NCBI GenBank assembly: GCA_021805245.1 | Contig: JAJZFS010000011.1 | Span: 1 to 33,741, forward strand | DNA length: 33,741 nt | Reading direction: 5' to 3' | DNA from: Pseudomonadota bacterium | Lineage (GTDB): Bacteria; Pseudomonadota; Alphaproteobacteria; Micavibrionales; UBA2020 | Shown: positions 14,584-26,102 of the stretch, one piece after another | Layout: each line of letters begins with the position of its first letter | Position numbering within the stretch: the first letter of the stretch is position 1 | Notes under the pieces: model-generated | The model's database searches: none | Told to the model about the DNA's origin: nothing | What the model saw: only the letters and a program-made list of their open reading frames with translations | Program-made: the position numbers and the translations under genes

Positions 14584-14608
14584 CTTTTAAAATATTGTAT
14601 CGGCCTCT

Positions 14609-14875
14609 TTAAGCCGCCGTTTCGGCGGGGACGATCGACACGTACTGGCGGTCTTTCAAACCGCTATGGAATTTCACCGTGCCCGCGACTTTGGCGAACA
14701 GGGTGTGATCCTTGCCGATGCCGACGAACTTGCCGGGATGATATTGCGTGCCGCGCTGGCGGACGATGATGCCGCCGGCGTCGATTTCCTGGCTGCCGTA
14801 GACCTTCACGCCGAGGCGCTGGCCTTTCGAATCGCGTCCGTTTCTGGAACTGCCGCCGGTTTTATGGTGGGCCAT
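14609..14875 (-). CDS. rpmA: 50S ribosomal protein L27
   Basis: The 88-residue L27 has the family start [20 protein letters not shown] and the [15 protein letters not shown] core. Its N-terminal tail reaches the peptidyl-transferase centre. The N-terminus begins directly with the alanine form, without the cleavable extension of Firmicutes L27. It follows rplU by 14 nt and is co-transcribed with it, as in most bacteria. The terminator at 14554-14583 lies just downstream. Confidence 0.97.
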   Translation of the reverse strand: MAHHKTGGSSRNGRDSKGQRLGVKVYGSQEIDAGGIIVRQRGTQYHPGKFVGIGKDHTLFAKVAGTVKFHSGLKDRQYVSIVPAETAA

Positions 14876-14889
14876 TGTTCTTTCTCCTA

Positions 14890-15201
14890 TTAACCTTTGA
14901 TGTCGGTAATCTTCAGCACCGTCAGATTCTGGCGGTGGCCGTTCTTGCGGCGGTAGTTTTGGCGGCGCTTCTTTTTGAAGATGATGATCTTCTCACCCTT
15001 CTTCTGGTCGAGAACCGTGGCCGAGACTTTCGCGCCGGAAACCGTCGGGGCGCCGACCTTGACCGTCGCGCCGTCGCAGACCATCAGCACGTGGTCGAGC
15101 GTGACCGCGCCGTCTTTGGGCTCGTCGAGCATTTCGACTTCGATAATATCGTCTTTGGCGACACGGTATTGCTTACCGCCGGTTTTAATGACTGCGTACA
15201 T
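14890..15201 (-). CDS. rplU: 50S ribosomal protein L21
   Basis: This is a 103-residue L21: [18 protein letters not shown] at the start and the signature [16 protein letters not shown] near the C-terminus, which contacts 23S rRNA. The frame extends to 15225, but ATG 15201 gives the canonical N-terminus. The weak ribosome site AAAGTGA is upstream. It is the first gene of the rplU-rpmA unit, driven by the promoter at 15267-15294. Confidence 0.97.
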   Translation of the reverse strand: MYAVIKTGGKQYRVAKDDIIEVEMLDEPKDGAVTLDHVLMVCDGATVKVGAPTVSGAKVSATVLDQKKGEKIIIFKKKRRQNYRRKNGHRQNLTVLKITDIKG

Positions 15202-15266
15202 GGTATTCACTTTCAAATGTTCCAACAGGGCCGATTCACCGAGGGGTGATTCCGCCCGAGGGTGGA

Positions 15267-15294
15267 AATATACCTTTTAAGCCTACTATGTCAA
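15267..15294 (-). promoter_or_regulatory. Promoter for rplU-rpmA
   Basis: On the minus strand, a consensus TTGACA (15289-15294), a 16-nt spacer and TATATT (15267-15272) give a strong sigma70-type promoter. The predicted start near 15260 leaves a leader of about 58 nt before rplU. Confidence 0.75.
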
Positions 15295-15322
15295 GAATTT
15301 CGTCAATATAAAGCGGAGCCAT

Positions 15323-15339
15323 CCCCTCCGCCGGAGGGG
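15323..15339. repeat. GC-rich intergenic palindrome
   Basis: CCCCTCC-GCC-GGAGGGG is a perfect 7-bp palindrome, followed by a G-rich tract with GGGGTGAG. It stands out in an otherwise AT-rich region. A similar element with GGGGGTGAG lies after tuf (20019-20043). It may be a REP-like repeat fragment. Confidence 0.4.
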
Positions 15340-15498
15340 GCGGAGAGAGGGGTGAGTGGTTATTTTGCTTAATTATAATATAATCAGGGCTCCGTATTTA
15401 ACTTAAGGAATAAAGACTCGTGCTTGTTATAGTATTATGAAAAATATAGGAATAATCATAAAATTAGCAATAAATGTCAAAAAAACGGCGACGAATCG
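15340..15498. other. AT-rich divergent intergenic DNA upstream of rpsL
   Basis: This stretch has no convincing gene. It is markedly AT-rich, with A-tracts and overlapping TATAAT-like words at 15374-15384 that lack a good -35. The A-tracts next to the rpsL promoter could act as an UP element for this strongly expressed operon. Confidence 0.4.
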
Positions 15499-15526
15499 TT
15501 GACGGAGGCGTTTTCCGTGTTATATT
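15499..15526 (+). promoter_or_regulatory. Promoter of the str operon (rpsL)
   Basis: TTGACG (15499-15504), a 16-nt spacer and TATATT (15521-15526) form a near-consensus promoter. The predicted start is near 15533, leaving a leader of about 255 nt before rpsL. It probably drives rpsL-rpsG-fusA-tuf and, by read-through, the S10 genes. Confidence 0.75.
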
Positions 15527-15532
15527 GCCCAC

Positions 15533-15787
15533 GCTCGTAAGGATGGACTGGTAGTAGGCCTTGGGCTTAAACGCAGTCCGGTTTTTAACCGATGCTTCCG
15601 CGGGAAAAGTGGAAGCGGGCTGATTTTAAATCAGGAGCCTGTCGTGCATTGCTGCATGGACGGGTTTTGTTTTCTCTAGATCCATCCGGACAGACAAGTG
15701 GATTTTTTATTTGCATGCATGACATGCGGATATGTGTTGAACGACATGCGAAGTTTCTTCGCGTAACAAAAGAGAAGGTATAGATAA
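15533..15787 (+). promoter_or_regulatory. Long structured 5' leader of rpsL
   Basis: Between the predicted start and the rpsL ATG, several hairpins can be drawn in series. They are GGACTG (15545-15550) with CAGTCC (15574-15579) enclosing an inner TAGGCC/GGCTTA stem; CGGTT-TTT-AACCG (15579-15591); GCTTCC (15594-15599) with GGAAGC (15611-15616); the palindrome CTGATTT-T-AAATCAG (15620-15634); TGCA-TTGC-TGCA at about 15646-15657; and GCGAAG-TTT-CTTCGC (15748-15762) next to the ribosome site. GACATGCG occurs twice (15721, 15743). I do not recognise a known RNA family. It may be an autoregulatory leader or a small RNA; folding and function are inferred. Confidence 0.45.
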
Positions 15788-16159
15788 ATGCCAACTTATA
15801 ACCAGCTCGTACGCAAAGGCCGTACACCGCAGGTGAAGAAAAAGAAAAACGCCGATCTGCAATCCAATCCGCAGAAGCGCGCTGTTTGCACGCGTGTCTA
15901 TACGACAACGCCGAAGAAACCGAACTCCGCGCTCCGCAAGGTCGCCCGCGTGCGTATGACCAACGGCCGCGAAGCCACATGCTACATCCCCGGCGTCGGC
16001 CACAACCTGCAGGAACACTCTGTCGTGCTGGTGCGCGGCGGCCGTGTGAAAGACTTGCCCGGTGTTCGTTACAAAATCATCCGCGGCGCGCTTGATACGC
16101 AGGGCGTCGATAAACGCAAACAGGCGCGCTCCCGTTATGGCGCGAAACGTCCGAAGTAA
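15788..16159 (+). CDS. rpsL: 30S ribosomal protein S12
   Basis: The 123-residue S12 is part of the decoding centre. It has the usual [12 protein letters not shown] start, [13 protein letters not shown] with K43, and VKDLPGVRY with K88 and D89. K43 and K88 are the wild-type residues whose substitution confers streptomycin resistance in other bacteria, so the allele looks drug-sensitive. D89 is the usual RimO methylthiolation site. The ribosome site AGAAGG is about 9 nt upstream. First gene of the str operon; rpsG follows after 24 nt. Confidence 0.98.
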   Translation: MPTYNQLVRKGRTPQVKKKKNADLQSNPQKRAVCTRVYTTTPKKPNSALRKVARVRMTNGREATCYIPGVGHNLQEHSVVLVRGGRVKDLPGVRYKIIRGALDTQGVDKRKQARSRYGAKRPK

Positions 16160-16183
16160 GAGGCCAGAGAAAGGTATTTTATA

Positions 16184-16654
16184 ATGTCACGTCGTCACTC
16201 AGCCAAAAAACGCGAAATTCTGCCGGATCCGAAGTTCAACAACCTTGTTCTGGCGAAGTTCATGAACTGCATCATGGAATCGGGCAAGAAGTCGGTTGCC
16301 GAGCGCATCGTTTACGGTTCGCTCGACATCGTCGCGTCGAAGACGAAAATGGACCCGATCGTGTTCTTTCAGGAAGCGCTCGACAAAATCAAGCCGGCGG
16401 TCGAAGTGAAATCCCGTCGCGTGGGCGGCGCGACCTATCAGGTGCCCGTCGAAGTCCGTCCGGCGCGCGCGCAGGCCGTTGCCATGCGCTGGCTGAAGAC
16501 CTCAGCCGAGAAGCGCGGCGAAAAAACCATGGAACAAAAGCTTGCGGGCGAGCTGATGGACGCGCACAACGAGCGCGGCAGCGCGATCAAGAAACGTGAA
16601 GAAACGCATAAGATGGCCGAAGCCAACAAGGCTTTTGCTCACTTCCGCTGGTAA
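16184..16654 (+). CDS. rpsG: 30S ribosomal protein S7
   Basis: This 156-residue S7 has [19 protein letters not shown] at the start, the [19 protein letters not shown] beta-hairpin, and NKAFAHFRW at the end. S7 nucleates assembly of the 30S head and lines the E site. In E. coli S7 is the translational repressor of the str operon; whether it acts so here is unknown. GAAAGG precedes the ATG. It is co-transcribed between rpsL and fusA. Confidence 0.98.
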   Translation: MSRRHSAKKREILPDPKFNNLVLAKFMNCIMESGKKSVAERIVYGSLDIVASKTKMDPIVFFQEALDKIKPAVEVKSRRVGGATYQVPVEVRPARAQAVAMRWLKTSAEKRGEKTMEQKLAGELMDAHNERGSAIKKREETHKMAEANKAFAHFRW

Positions 16655-16678
16655 CGACAAGGGATATAGGAAACAAAA

Positions 16679-18760
<2,082 letters not shown>

Positions 18761-18770
18761 ACTTTAAACG

Positions 18771-18808
18771 GGGAACTACTTAATTCAACTTGAAAGGAAG
18801 GGAACTAC
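18771..18808 (+). repeat. Direct repeat in the tuf leader
   Basis: GGGAACTAC occurs at 18771-18779 and again at 18800-18808, just before the tuf ATG at 18813. It may be a small duplication of the initiation region or chance. Confidence 0.35.
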
Positions 18809-18812
18809 AAAA

Positions 18813-20003
18813 ATGGCTAAAGGGAAATTTGAAAGAAACAAACCGCACGTCAACATCGGCACCATCGGTCACGTCGACCACGGCAAGACCTCGCTGACGG
18901 CTGCGATCACCAAAGTTTTGGCTGAAACGGGCGGCGCGCAATATACCGCGTACGACCAGATCGACAAGACGCCGGAAGAACGCGCCCGCGGCATCACCAT
19001 TTCGACCGCGCACGTCGAATATGAAACGGCGAAACGCCACTACGCGCACGTCGACTGCCCCGGCCACGCCGACTATGTGAAGAACATGATCACCGGCGCC
19101 GCGCAGATGGATGGCGCGATCCTCGTCGTGTCCGCCGCCGACGGCCCGATGCCGCAAACGCGCGAGCACATCCTGCTCGCCCGTCAGGTCGGCGTTCCCG
19201 CGATCGTCGTGTTCCTGAACAAGTGCGACATGGTTGACGACGCCGAACTGCTCGAGCTCGTCGAAGTGGAAGTTCGCGACCTGCTCACGAAATACCAGTT
19301 CCCCGGCGACAAGATCCCGGTCATCAAGGGTTCCGCTCTCGCGGCCATCGAAGGCACGGACGACAAGCTCGGTAAGCAAGCAATCCTTGAATTGATGAAG
19401 GCCGTCGACGAATACATCCCGACCCCGGCCCGTCCGAAGGACAAGCCGTTCCTGATGCCGGTGGAAGACGTGTTCTCCATCTCCGGCCGCGGTACGGTTG
19501 TGACCGGTCGTGTCGAACAAGGCATCATCAAGGTCAACGAAGAAGTCGAAATCGTCGGCCTGCGTCCGACCATCAAGACGGTCGTGACCGGCGTTGAAAT
19601 GTTCCGCAAGCTGCTCGATCAGGGCGAGGCGGGCGACAACATCGGCGCGCTGCTGCGCGGCACGAAGCGCGACGAAGTCGAGCGCGGCCAGGTTCTGGCG
19701 GCTCCGGGTTCAATCAAGCCGCACACCAAGTTCAAGGCTGAGGCCTACGTCCTCACCAAGGACGAAGGCGGCCGCCACACGCCGTTCTTCACCAATTACC
19801 GCCCGCAGTTCTACTTCCGCACGACCGACGTGACGGGTGTGGTTCAGCTGCCGCAGGGCGTCGAGATGGTGATGCCCGGCGACAACATTACGATGGACGT
19901 CGAACTGATCGCTCCGATCGCGATGGACCAGGGTCTGCGCTTCGCTATCCGCGAAGGCGGCCGTACGGTCGGCGCGGGCGTCGTGGCGCAAGTCGTCGAA
20001 TAA
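18813..20003 (+). CDS. tuf: Elongation factor Tu
   Basis: This 396-residue EF-Tu delivers aminoacyl-tRNA to the ribosome. It has [10 protein letters not shown] (P-loop), the RGITI switch [32 protein letters not shown] and domain 2/3 motifs through the [10 protein letters not shown] end. Only one copy is in this window; many proteobacteria have a second elsewhere. The leader carries a repeated GGGAACTAC, and AAGGAAGG serves as the ribosome site. It is followed by a GC-rich hairpin and rpsJ. Confidence 0.98.
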   Translation: MAKGKFERNKPHVNIGTIGHVDHGKTSLTAAITKVLAETGGAQYTAYDQIDKTPEERARGITISTAHVEYETAKRHYAHVDCPGHADYVKNMITGAAQMDGAILVVSAADGPMPQTREHILLARQVGVPAIVVFLNKCDMVDDAELLELVEVEVRDLLTKYQFPGDKIPVIKGSALAAIEGTDDKLGKQAILELMKAVDEYIPTPARPKDKPFLMPVEDVFSISGRGTVVTGRVEQGIIKVNEEVEIVGLRPTIKTVVTGVEMFRKLLDQGEAGDNIGALLRGTKRDEVERGQVLAAPGSIKPHTKFKAEAYVLTKDEGGRHTPFFTNYRPQFYFRTTDVTGVVQLPQGVEMVMPGDNITMDVELIAPIAMDQGLRFAIREGGRTVGAGVVAQVVE

Positions 20004-20018
20004 CAGGTTCTCTTCCCG

Positions 20019-20043
20019 CCCTCCCGCCATAGTGGCGGGAGGG
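20019..20043. repeat. GC-rich hairpin between tuf and rpsJ
   Basis: A perfect 11-bp stem (20019-20029 with 20033-20043) has a TAG loop. No T-run follows on either strand, so it is not a standard terminator. It may be an RNA-processing or stabilising hairpin between the str and S10 blocks, or a REP-like element related to the one at 15323. Confidence 0.6.
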
Positions 20044-20076
20044 GGTGAGAGAAAGATTTAGGTAAGGGACTAAAAA

Positions 20077-20385
<309 letters not shown>

Positions 20386-20396
20386 GGAGAATGGTG

Positions 20397-20585
20397 ATGT
20401 ACTTGTCGGCTGATCTTATCCGCGAAACGAAGGCTTTGAACGCAAAGCACGACGCCGCGAACGACATGGCCGGTTTGTTTAACGAGATATCCAGGATCGC
20501 GGACAAGGTCTCCGATCCTGACCTGAAAGCGCAGCTTAAAGGGGTCGCTGCGACCGGACGGAAAAAACTGGAATTGATGAAGTAA
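20397..20585 (+). CDS. Unrecognised small protein inside the S10 operon
   Basis: This 62-residue ORF lies between rpsJ and rplC, where the standard operon has no gene. ATG 20397 has a strong AAGGAG 7-8 nt upstream that overlaps the rpsJ stop; ATG 20391 is too close to it. The protein is charged and helix-prone ([35 protein letters not shown], then [23 protein letters not shown]), with no cysteine, signal peptide or membrane segment. Codon use resembles neighbouring genes. rplC starts 20 nt after its stop, so it is embedded in the operon. I recognise no family. It might be a ribosome-associated or unrelated small protein; function is unknown. Confidence 0.65.
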   Translation: MYLSADLIRETKALNAKHDAANDMAGLFNEISRIADKVSDPDLKAQLKGVAATGRKKLELMK

Positions 20586-20605
20586 CTGAAGCAAGGACAA
20601 AAACA

Positions 20606-21340
20606 ATGCGTACCGGATTGATTGCACAGAAACTTGGCATGTCCCGCGTTTTCGACGCGGACGGGAAGCACGTTCCCGTGACCGTCCTTAAAGTGGACAA
20701 CTGCCAGGTCGTCGCCGTGCAGACGAAAGAGAAGAACGGCTACACCGCGCTGCAACTCGGCGCCGGTGCCAAAAAAGCCACGCGCCTGACCAAGGCCGAG
20801 CGCGGCCACTTTGCGAAAGCCAAAGTCGAGCCGAAGCAAAAAGTCGTCGAATTCCGCGTGGATGACGACAAGGTTCTCGAAGTCGGCGCCGAACTCTGCG
20901 TTTCGCACTTCGTTGCCGGGCAATATGTCGACGTCACGGGCATGACGATCGGCCGCGGCTATCAGGGCGTTATGAAGCGCTGGAACTTCGGCGGTCTGCG
21001 CGCCACACACGGCGTGTCCGTGTCGCACCGCTCGCTTGGGTCCACCGGTATGCGTCAGGATCCGGGTCGCGTGTTCAAGAACAAGAAGATGCCCGGCCAT
21101 ATGGGCAACAAATCCCGTACGGTGCTCAATCTCCGTGTCGTTTCGGTCGAGCCCGAGCATGGCCTCGTGATGGTTGAGGGCGCGATCCCCGGTCACAAGG
21201 GCGCATGGCTGACCGTTCGCGATGCCGTCAAGAAAAAACTCCCCAAAGACGCGCCGACGCCGGCCGGCCTGAAGGGTAAAAAAGAAGCAGCTGCTCCGGC
21301 ATCGGCGGAAGCGCCTGCAGCGGATCAGAAGGAAGGTTAA
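20606..21340 (+). CDS. rplC: 50S ribosomal protein L3
   Basis: The 244-residue L3 starts [17 protein letters not shown] and has the conserved loop [28 protein letters not shown] that reaches the peptidyl-transferase centre. Gln151 is at the position methylated by PrmB in E. coli. The last 35 or so residues are an alanine/lysine-rich extension ([22 protein letters not shown]), absent from E. coli L3 and probably disordered. AAGGAC precedes the ATG; rplD starts 2 nt after the stop. Confidence 0.97.
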   Translation: MRTGLIAQKLGMSRVFDADGKHVPVTVLKVDNCQVVAVQTKEKNGYTALQLGAGAKKATRLTKAERGHFAKAKVEPKQKVVEFRVDDDKVLEVGAELCVSHFVAGQYVDVTGMTIGRGYQGVMKRWNFGGLRATHGVSVSHRSLGSTGMRQDPGRVFKNKKMPGHMGNKSRTVLNLRVVSVEPEHGLVMVEGAIPGHKGAWLTVRDAVKKKLPKDAPTPAGLKGKKEAAAPASAEAPAADQKEG

Positions 21341-21342
21341 TC

Positions 21343-21960
21343 ATGAAAGTCGCCGTCAAAAGCCTCGATAACAAAAAAGTGGGCGATCTCGATCTCAACG
21401 ACGCCGTGTTCGGCCTGAAGCCGCGCGCCGACGTTTTGCATCGCATGGTCAACTGGCAGCTGGCGAAACGCCGCTCCGGCAACCATAAGACGAAAGACAT
21501 CTCCGAAGTGTCCGGCACGGGCAAGAAGGTTCACAGCCAGAAGGGCACCGGTCAGGCCCGCGCGGCCACGGCGCGTTCGACGCGTCACGTCGGCGGTGCG
21601 GTCATGTTCGGTCCTGTCGTGCGCAGCCACGCGATCGATATGCCGAAAAACTTCCGCAAGCTGGCTCTGCGCGTCGCGCTCTCTGCCAAGCAGGCCGAAG
21701 GCAAGCTGATCGTTCTCGACGCGGCCAAAGCCAAGTCGCACAAGACGAAGGAAATGGCCAAGGCGCTCGCCGCGCTCGGCCTCACTTCGGCGCTGATCGT
21801 CGATGAAACGATCGACCAGAACTTCATCCGCGCCGTCGGCAACATCCCGCTGATGGATGTGCTGCCGCAAAAAGGCATCAACGTATACGACATCCTGCGC
21901 CGCGACACGCTGGTGCTGACCAAGGATGCCGTCGCCCAACTGGAGGCCAGACTGAAATGA
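21343..21960 (+). CDS. rplD: 50S ribosomal protein L4
   Basis: The 205-residue L4 has the exit-tunnel loop [34 protein letters not shown] and a C-terminal globular domain. In E. coli L4 also represses the S10 operon, but I did not identify an equivalent S10 leader here. AAGG lies inside the end of rplC. Its stop overlaps the rplW start (ATGA). Confidence 0.97.
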   Translation: MKVAVKSLDNKKVGDLDLNDAVFGLKPRADVLHRMVNWQLAKRRSGNHKTKDISEVSGTGKKVHSQKGTGQARAATARSTRHVGGAVMFGPVVRSHAIDMPKNFRKLALRVALSAKQAEGKLIVLDAAKAKSHKTKEMAKALAALGLTSALIVDETIDQNFIRAVGNIPLMDVLPQKGINVYDILRRDTLVLTKDAVAQLEARLK

Positions 21961-22286
21961 CCAAAGCAGCCGCAAAGAAAAAGACAGATACGAAGCTCAC
22001 CGAGACGCTGTATCAGATGATCAAGTATCCGGTCATCACCGAAAAGGCGACCATGGGCTCGCAGTACAATCAGGTGACGTTCCGCGTGCCGCTGGAAGCC
22101 GACAAGGCCATCATCAAGGCCGCCGTGCAGGTCTTGTTCAAGGTGAAGGTCGTGAAAGTGAACACGTCCGTACAGAAGGGCAAGCTCAAGGTATTCAAGG
22201 GTCGCGCGGCGCTTCGCAGCGACACCAAAAAAGCCATCGTGACATTGGCCGAAGGCCAGTCGATCGATGTGACAACAGGCGTTTAA
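21957..22286 (+). CDS. rplW: 50S ribosomal protein L23
   Basis: The 109-residue L23 begins with a lysine-rich tail ([13 protein letters not shown]), followed by the L23 core: [39 protein letters not shown]. It lies at the tunnel exit and is the docking site for trigger factor and SRP. The start overlaps the rplD stop by 4 nt, suggesting translational coupling. Confidence 0.96.
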   Translation: MTKAAAKKKTDTKLTETLYQMIKYPVITEKATMGSQYNQVTFRVPLEADKAIIKAAVQVLFKVKVVKVNTSVQKGKLKVFKGRAALRSDTKKAIVTLAEGQSIDVTTGV

Positions 22287-22296
22287 GGAGAAGACA

Positions 22297-23142
22297 ATGG
22301 CACTCAAATCATACCGTCCGACATCTCCCGGCATCCGTCAGATGGTGCGTGTCGACCGCAGCGAGCTGTGGAAAGGCAAGCCCGAGAAGGCGCTGATCGA
22401 TGGCAAGCATCACAGCGGCACCGGCCGCAACAACCACGGCCACATTACCGCGTGGCACCGTGGAGGCGGACACAAGCAGCGTTACCGCATCATCGACTTC
22501 AAGCGCCGCAAGCACGACGTTGAAGCTGTTGTCGAGCGCCTCGAGTACGATCCGAACCGCACGGCCTGGATCGCGCTGATCAAGTACAATGACGGCGAAA
22601 TCGCTTACATTCTCGCGCCGCACCGTTTGGCCAAAGGCGACAAGGTTATCTCCGGAGAGCGCGCGGACATTCTTCCCGGCAACGCTCTGCCGATCAAGAA
22701 CATCCCCGTCGGTACGCTGGTGCACAACGTCGAACTGACCCCCGGCAAGGGTGGCCAGATGGCGCGTTCCGCCGGCACGTCGGTGCAAATCGTCGGTCGC
22801 GACGGCGGCTATACGCAAATCAAGCTGGGCTCGGGCGAACTGCGCCTCGTGCGCGGCGATTGCATGGCGACCATCGGCACGGTTTCCAACGCCGATCACT
22901 CCAACGTGCAGATCGGCAAAGCCGGCCGCAAGCGCTGGATGGGCTGGCGCCCGCACAACCGCGGCGTCGTCATGAACCCGATCGACCACCCGCATGGTGG
23001 CGGCGAGGGCAAATCTTCCGGCGGCCGCCATCCGGTCACGCCGTGGGGCAAGCCCACCAAGGGCGCGAAGACGCGCAAGAACAAATCCACGGACAAATAT
23101 ATCTTGCGTCGCCGCAAGAATAAGCGTCTGGCAAAAGGTTAA
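22297..23142 (+). CDS. rplB: 50S ribosomal protein L2
   Basis: The 281-residue L2 has [30 protein letters not shown] near the N-terminus and the C-terminal [37 protein letters not shown] signature, including the conserved histidine linked to subunit association and peptidyl transfer. Length is normal. AAGGAGA precedes the ATG. rpsS follows after 15 nt. Confidence 0.98.
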   Translation: MALKSYRPTSPGIRQMVRVDRSELWKGKPEKALIDGKHHSGTGRNNHGHITAWHRGGGHKQRYRIIDFKRRKHDVEAVVERLEYDPNRTAWIALIKYNDGEIAYILAPHRLAKGDKVISGERADILPGNALPIKNIPVGTLVHNVELTPGKGGQMARSAGTSVQIVGRDGGYTQIKLGSGELRLVRGDCMATIGTVSNADHSNVQIGKAGRKRWMGWRPHNRGVVMNPIDHPHGGGEGKSSGGRHPVTPWGKPTKGAKTRKNKSTDKYILRRRKNKRLAKG

Positions 23143-23157
23143 TAGAGGAGATCAACA

Positions 23158-23454
23158 GTGGCACGTTCCGTAAAAAAAGGCCCGTTCATAGACGGCTATC
23201 TGCTGAAAAAGGCGGATAAGGCAAGGACATCCGGACGCAACGAGGTCATCAAGACCTGGTCGCGCCGGTCCACCATTCTGCCGCAATTCATCGGCCTGAC
23301 GTTCGGCGTTTACAATGGCCAGAAGTTCATCCCCGTGCTCGTCACGGACAATATGATCGGTCACAAACTGGGTGAATTCGCGCCGACGCGCCATTTCGTC
23401 GCACACACTGCTGCCGGCGCCGATAAGACAGCGACAGCGAAAGCAAAGGTGTAA
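23158..23454 (+). CDS. rpsS: 30S ribosomal protein S19
   Basis: This is a 98-residue S19 starting at [66 protein letters not shown]. It binds the 30S head together with S13. AGAGGAG precedes the GTG. The last 12 residues ([12 protein letters not shown]) form a small tail. Confidence 0.97.
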   Translation: MARSVKKGPFIDGYLLKKADKARTSGRNEVIKTWSRRSTILPQFIGLTFGVYNGQKFIPVLVTDNMIGHKLGEFAPTRHFVAHTAAGADKTATAKAKV

Positions 23455-23457
23455 GCT

Positions 23458-23976
23458 ATGTCCAGGACAACAAACAAACCCCGCCGCGCCGAAACCGAAG
23501 CCATTGCCAAGGCGCGCTACATCAAGGGCAGTGAGCGCAAGCTGAACCTGCTGGCGGAAATGATCCGCGGCAAGCTCGCCTCGCGTGCGCTGATCGACCT
23601 GCAATTTTCGCGCAAGCGCATGGCGCTTGAAGTCATGAAGGTCCTCGAGTCCGCGATCGCCAATGCCGAAAACAACCATAACCTCGACGTCGACCGCTTG
23701 GTCGTGAAGTCGGCGACCGTCGGCAAGACGATGACAATGCGCCGCTTCCATGCGCGCGGCCGCGGCCGTTCCGCCGCCGTCGAAAAGCCCTTTGCCAACA
23801 TCACGATCGTTGTCGGCGAGGGCGGTGCGGAAAAACACACAACGAAGAAGGCCGCCGCTGAAGCGAAGCTGAAAGAGGGCGGTAAAGCGAAAACCAAAGG
23901 CGCCGCCAAAAAGACGGCAACGAAGAAACCCGCGGCGAAAAAGGCCGACGCAACCGAAACGAAAGCTGGAGAATAA
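23458..23976 (+). CDS. rplV: 50S ribosomal protein L22 with C-terminal extension
   Basis: L22 is normally about 110-127 residues; this one has 172. The core (about 12-122) is typical: [51 protein letters not shown], and the tunnel hairpin [12 protein letters not shown]. From about residue 125 it continues with a lysine/alanine/threonine-rich tail with repeated KKA/KKTA words, probably disordered and surface-exposed. It starts 3 nt after rpsS with AAGGTG as ribosome site. Confidence 0.96.
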   Translation: MSRTTNKPRRAETEAIAKARYIKGSERKLNLLAEMIRGKLASRALIDLQFSRKRMALEVMKVLESAIANAENNHNLDVDRLVVKSATVGKTMTMRRFHARGRGRSAAVEKPFANITIVVGEGGAEKHTTKKAAAEAKLKEGGKAKTKGAAKKTATKKPAAKKADATETKAGE

Positions 23977-23978
23977 GT

Positions 23979-24659
23979 ATGGGTCAGAAGATTAACCCGA
24001 TCGGGCTGAGACTGGGCATCAACCGCACGTGGGACAGCCGCTGGTATGCGGGCAAGGACTACGCGGTCAAGCTGCTGCAGGACATCAAGCTCCGTAACCA
24101 CGTTCTCGCTACGCTGAAAACGGCGGGCGTCGCGCGCGTCGTCATCGAACGCGCCGCGAACAAGACGGCCGTCACCATCCACACGGCGCGTCCGGGCGTG
24201 ATCATCGGCAAGAAAGGCTCCGATATTGAAAAACTCCGCCGCGATCTTTCCAAGATGACCGGCGGCGACGTGACCCTTAACATCGTCGAAATCCGCAAGC
24301 CGGAAATGGACGCGCAGCTGGTTGCCGATGGCATCGCCCAGCAGCTCGAGCGCCGCGTTTCGTTCCGCCGTGCCATGAAGCGCGCCGTGCAATCGGCCTT
24401 GCGTCTCGGCGCCGGCGGCATTCGCGTCAACTGCGCCGGTCGTCTGGCCGGTGCGGAAATTGCCCGCCGCGAGTGGTACCGCGAAGGGCGCGTGCCTTTG
24501 CACACACTGCGTGCTGACGTCGACTACGCTATTTCGCGCGCCAGCACGACTTACGGCATCATCGGTATCAAGGTCTGGATCTTCAAAGGCGAGATTCTTG
24601 CGCACGACCCGATGGCGCACGACAAGCGCCTGACCGACCAGCAACAGCAACGGGCATAA
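23979..24659 (+). CDS. rpsC: 30S ribosomal protein S3
   Basis: The 226-residue S3 has [24 protein letters not shown] at the start, the KH-domain GXXG loop in [17 protein letters not shown], and the C-terminal [36 protein letters not shown]. It lines the mRNA entry channel. The start follows rplV by 2 nt, with GGAG inside the end of rplV. Confidence 0.98.
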   Translation: MGQKINPIGLRLGINRTWDSRWYAGKDYAVKLLQDIKLRNHVLATLKTAGVARVVIERAANKTAVTIHTARPGVIIGKKGSDIEKLRRDLSKMTGGDVTLNIVEIRKPEMDAQLVADGIAQQLERRVSFRRAMKRAVQSALRLGAGGIRVNCAGRLAGAEIARREWYREGRVPLHTLRADVDYAISRASTTYGIIGIKVWIFKGEILAHDPMAHDKRLTDQQQQRA

Positions 24660-24689
24660 GCTTTTAAGAGAAAAAAAGGAATTACGGCC

Positions 24690-25097
24690 ATGATGTCACC
24701 AAAGAAAATGAAGTACAGGAAGCAGCACAAGGGGCGCATTCACGGGAAAGCGACCTCCGGCACCTACCTGTCCTACGGCGAATTCGGCCTGAAGGCGACC
24801 AGCCCTCAGCGTATCACCGCGCGCCAGATCGAAGCCGCGCGCCGCGCCATCAGCCGCTGCATCAAGCGCCAGGGCCGTTTGTGGATCCGCATTTTCCCGC
24901 AGATCCCCGTTTCGAAGAAGCCCCTCGAAGTGCGGATGGGCTCCGGTAAAGGGTCGCCCGAGTTTTATATCTCGCGCGTGAAGCCCGGCACAATCATGTT
25001 TGAACTGGACGGCGTGCCCCGCGCAGTCGCGGAAGAAGCGTTCTCTCTCGCTTCCGCCAAGCTGCCGATCAAAGTGCGTTTCGTGTCCCGCGACTAG
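24690..25097 (+). CDS. rplP: 50S ribosomal protein L16
   Basis: The 135-residue L16 begins [19 protein letters not shown], with AAGGA 9 nt upstream of ATG 24690; the adjacent ATG 24693 is possible. The core [35 protein letters not shown] is typical. L16 stabilises A-site tRNA. The arginine in VRMGSGKG is where YcfD-type hydroxylation occurs in E. coli. Confidence 0.97.
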   Translation: MMSPKKMKYRKQHKGRIHGKATSGTYLSYGEFGLKATSPQRITARQIEAARRAISRCIKRQGRLWIRIFPQIPVSKKPLEVRMGSGKGSPEFYISRVKPGTIMFELDGVPRAVAEEAFSLASAKLPIKVRFVSRD

Positions 25098-25109
25098 GAA
25101 GAGAAGAAA

Positions 25110-25352
25110 ATGAAAACCGCAGATTTAAGAGCAAAAAGCCAAGACGAACTGCAGCAAAGCCTGATAGAGCTGCGCAAGGAGCAGTTCAACTTCCGGTTCC
25201 AGCAGAAGACCGGCAAGATCGAAGACACGTCGCGCATCCGCACGGTCCGCCGCGACATCGCCAAGATCAAGACGCTTTTGAACGAAAAGAAATCCGGCAC
25301 CGCCCCGTCCGCAAAACCCGCGAAGGCAGCCAAAAAGAAAGCTAAGGAGTAA
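25110..25352 (+). CDS. rpmC: 50S ribosomal protein L29 with C-terminal extension
   Basis: The core is a standard two-helix L29 ([49 protein letters not shown]). At 80 residues it is longer than the usual 60-67 because of the tail [21 protein letters not shown]29 sits at the tunnel exit beside L23. AGGAAGAG precedes the ATG. Confidence 0.95.
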   Translation: MKTADLRAKSQDELQQSLIELRKEQFNFRFQQKTGKIEDTSRIRTVRRDIAKIKTLLNEKKSGTAPSAKPAKAAKKKAKE

Positions 25353-25357
25353 GAAAC

Positions 25358-25705
25358 ATGCCACGTCGTGTACTTGAAGGCAAAGTCGTCAGCAATAAGT
25401 GCGACAAAACGGTAACGGTGCTGGTCGAGCGCCGCGTCAAGGATAGTGTTTACGGCAAGATCATCCGTCGTTCCGCGAAGTATGCGGCGCATGACGAGAC
25501 GAACCAGTGGAAGGTCGGCGATGTGGTGACGATCGAGGAATGCCGCCCGCTTTCCAAATCGAAAAATTGGCGCGTTGTCAGCGGTACCGCCACGGGCGAA
25601 AGCCAGGCGAAGACGGTTGATGATGCCGATCACGGCAAGAAATCCGTGAAGCGCGAACTTTCCGGCAAAAAAGCCGAAAAGGCCGCGGTGAAAAAAGAGA
25701 AGTAA
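25358..25705 (+). CDS. rpsQ: 30S ribosomal protein S17 with C-terminal extension
   Basis: Residues 1-78 form a normal S17 OB fold: [39 protein letters not shown]-like [25 protein letters not shown]. At 115 residues it carries a lysine-rich extension of about 35 residues ([24 protein letters not shown]). It binds the 16S rRNA 5' domain. AAGGAG precedes the ATG. Confidence 0.95.
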   Translation: MPRRVLEGKVVSNKCDKTVTVLVERRVKDSVYGKIIRRSAKYAAHDETNQWKVGDVVTIEECRPLSKSKNWRVVSGTATGESQAKTVDDADHGKKSVKRELSGKKAEKAAVKKEK

Positions 25706-25733
25706 GAAGAGTTTATTTAGAAAGGTCAAAAAC

Positions 25734-26102
25734 ATGATACAGATGCAAACTAATCTGGATGTTGCCGACAATAGCGGCGCGCGCCGGGTCCAGTGCATCA
25801 AGGTGCTGGGCGGCTCACACCGCAGGACGGCCGGAATCGGCGACATCGTCGTCGTTTCGGTGAAGGACGCCATTCCGCGCGGCCGCGTCAAAAAAGGCAC
25901 CGTGCACAAAGCGGTTATCGTTCGCACCTCCACGCCGCTGAAGCGCGATGACGGCACGTCGATCCGCTTCGACCGCAACGCCGCCGTGCTGATCAACCAG
26001 GCGGGCGAGCCGGTCGGCACCCGTATCTTCGGGCCCGTCACCCGCGAACTGCGCGGCAAGAACTTCATGAAGATCATTTCTCTCGCGCCGGAGGTGCTGT
26101 GA
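25734..26102 (+). CDS. rplN: 50S ribosomal protein L14
   Basis: The 122-residue L14 is highly conserved: [74 protein letters not shown]. It forms bridge B8 with the 30S subunit and is where the silencing factor RsfS docks. AAAGG precedes the ATG. The stop shares a base with the rplX start (TGATG). Confidence 0.98.
   Translation: MIQMQTNLDVADNSGARRVQCIKVLGGSHRRTAGIGDIVVVSVKDAIPRGRVKKGTVHKAVIVRTSTPLKRDDGTSIRFDRNAAVLINQAGEPVGTRIFGPVTRELRGKNFMKIISLAPEVL

Noticed and set aside
15616-15660. tRNA-like anticodon stem-loop in the rpsL leader
   Set aside because: The CTGATTTTAAATCAG palindrome looks like an anticodon arm, but no acceptor stem, D arm or GTTC-type T arm can be placed around it.
15592-15783. 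63-residue frame in the rpsL leader
   Set aside because: It has no ribosome site, an odd composition and the hairpin-rich leader as background. It would end 4 nt before rpsL, so a leader peptide cannot be fully excluded.
20019-20043. Hairpin after tuf as a terminator of the str operon
   Set aside because: The stem is strong, but no T-run follows on either strand and no promoter is visible before rpsJ.
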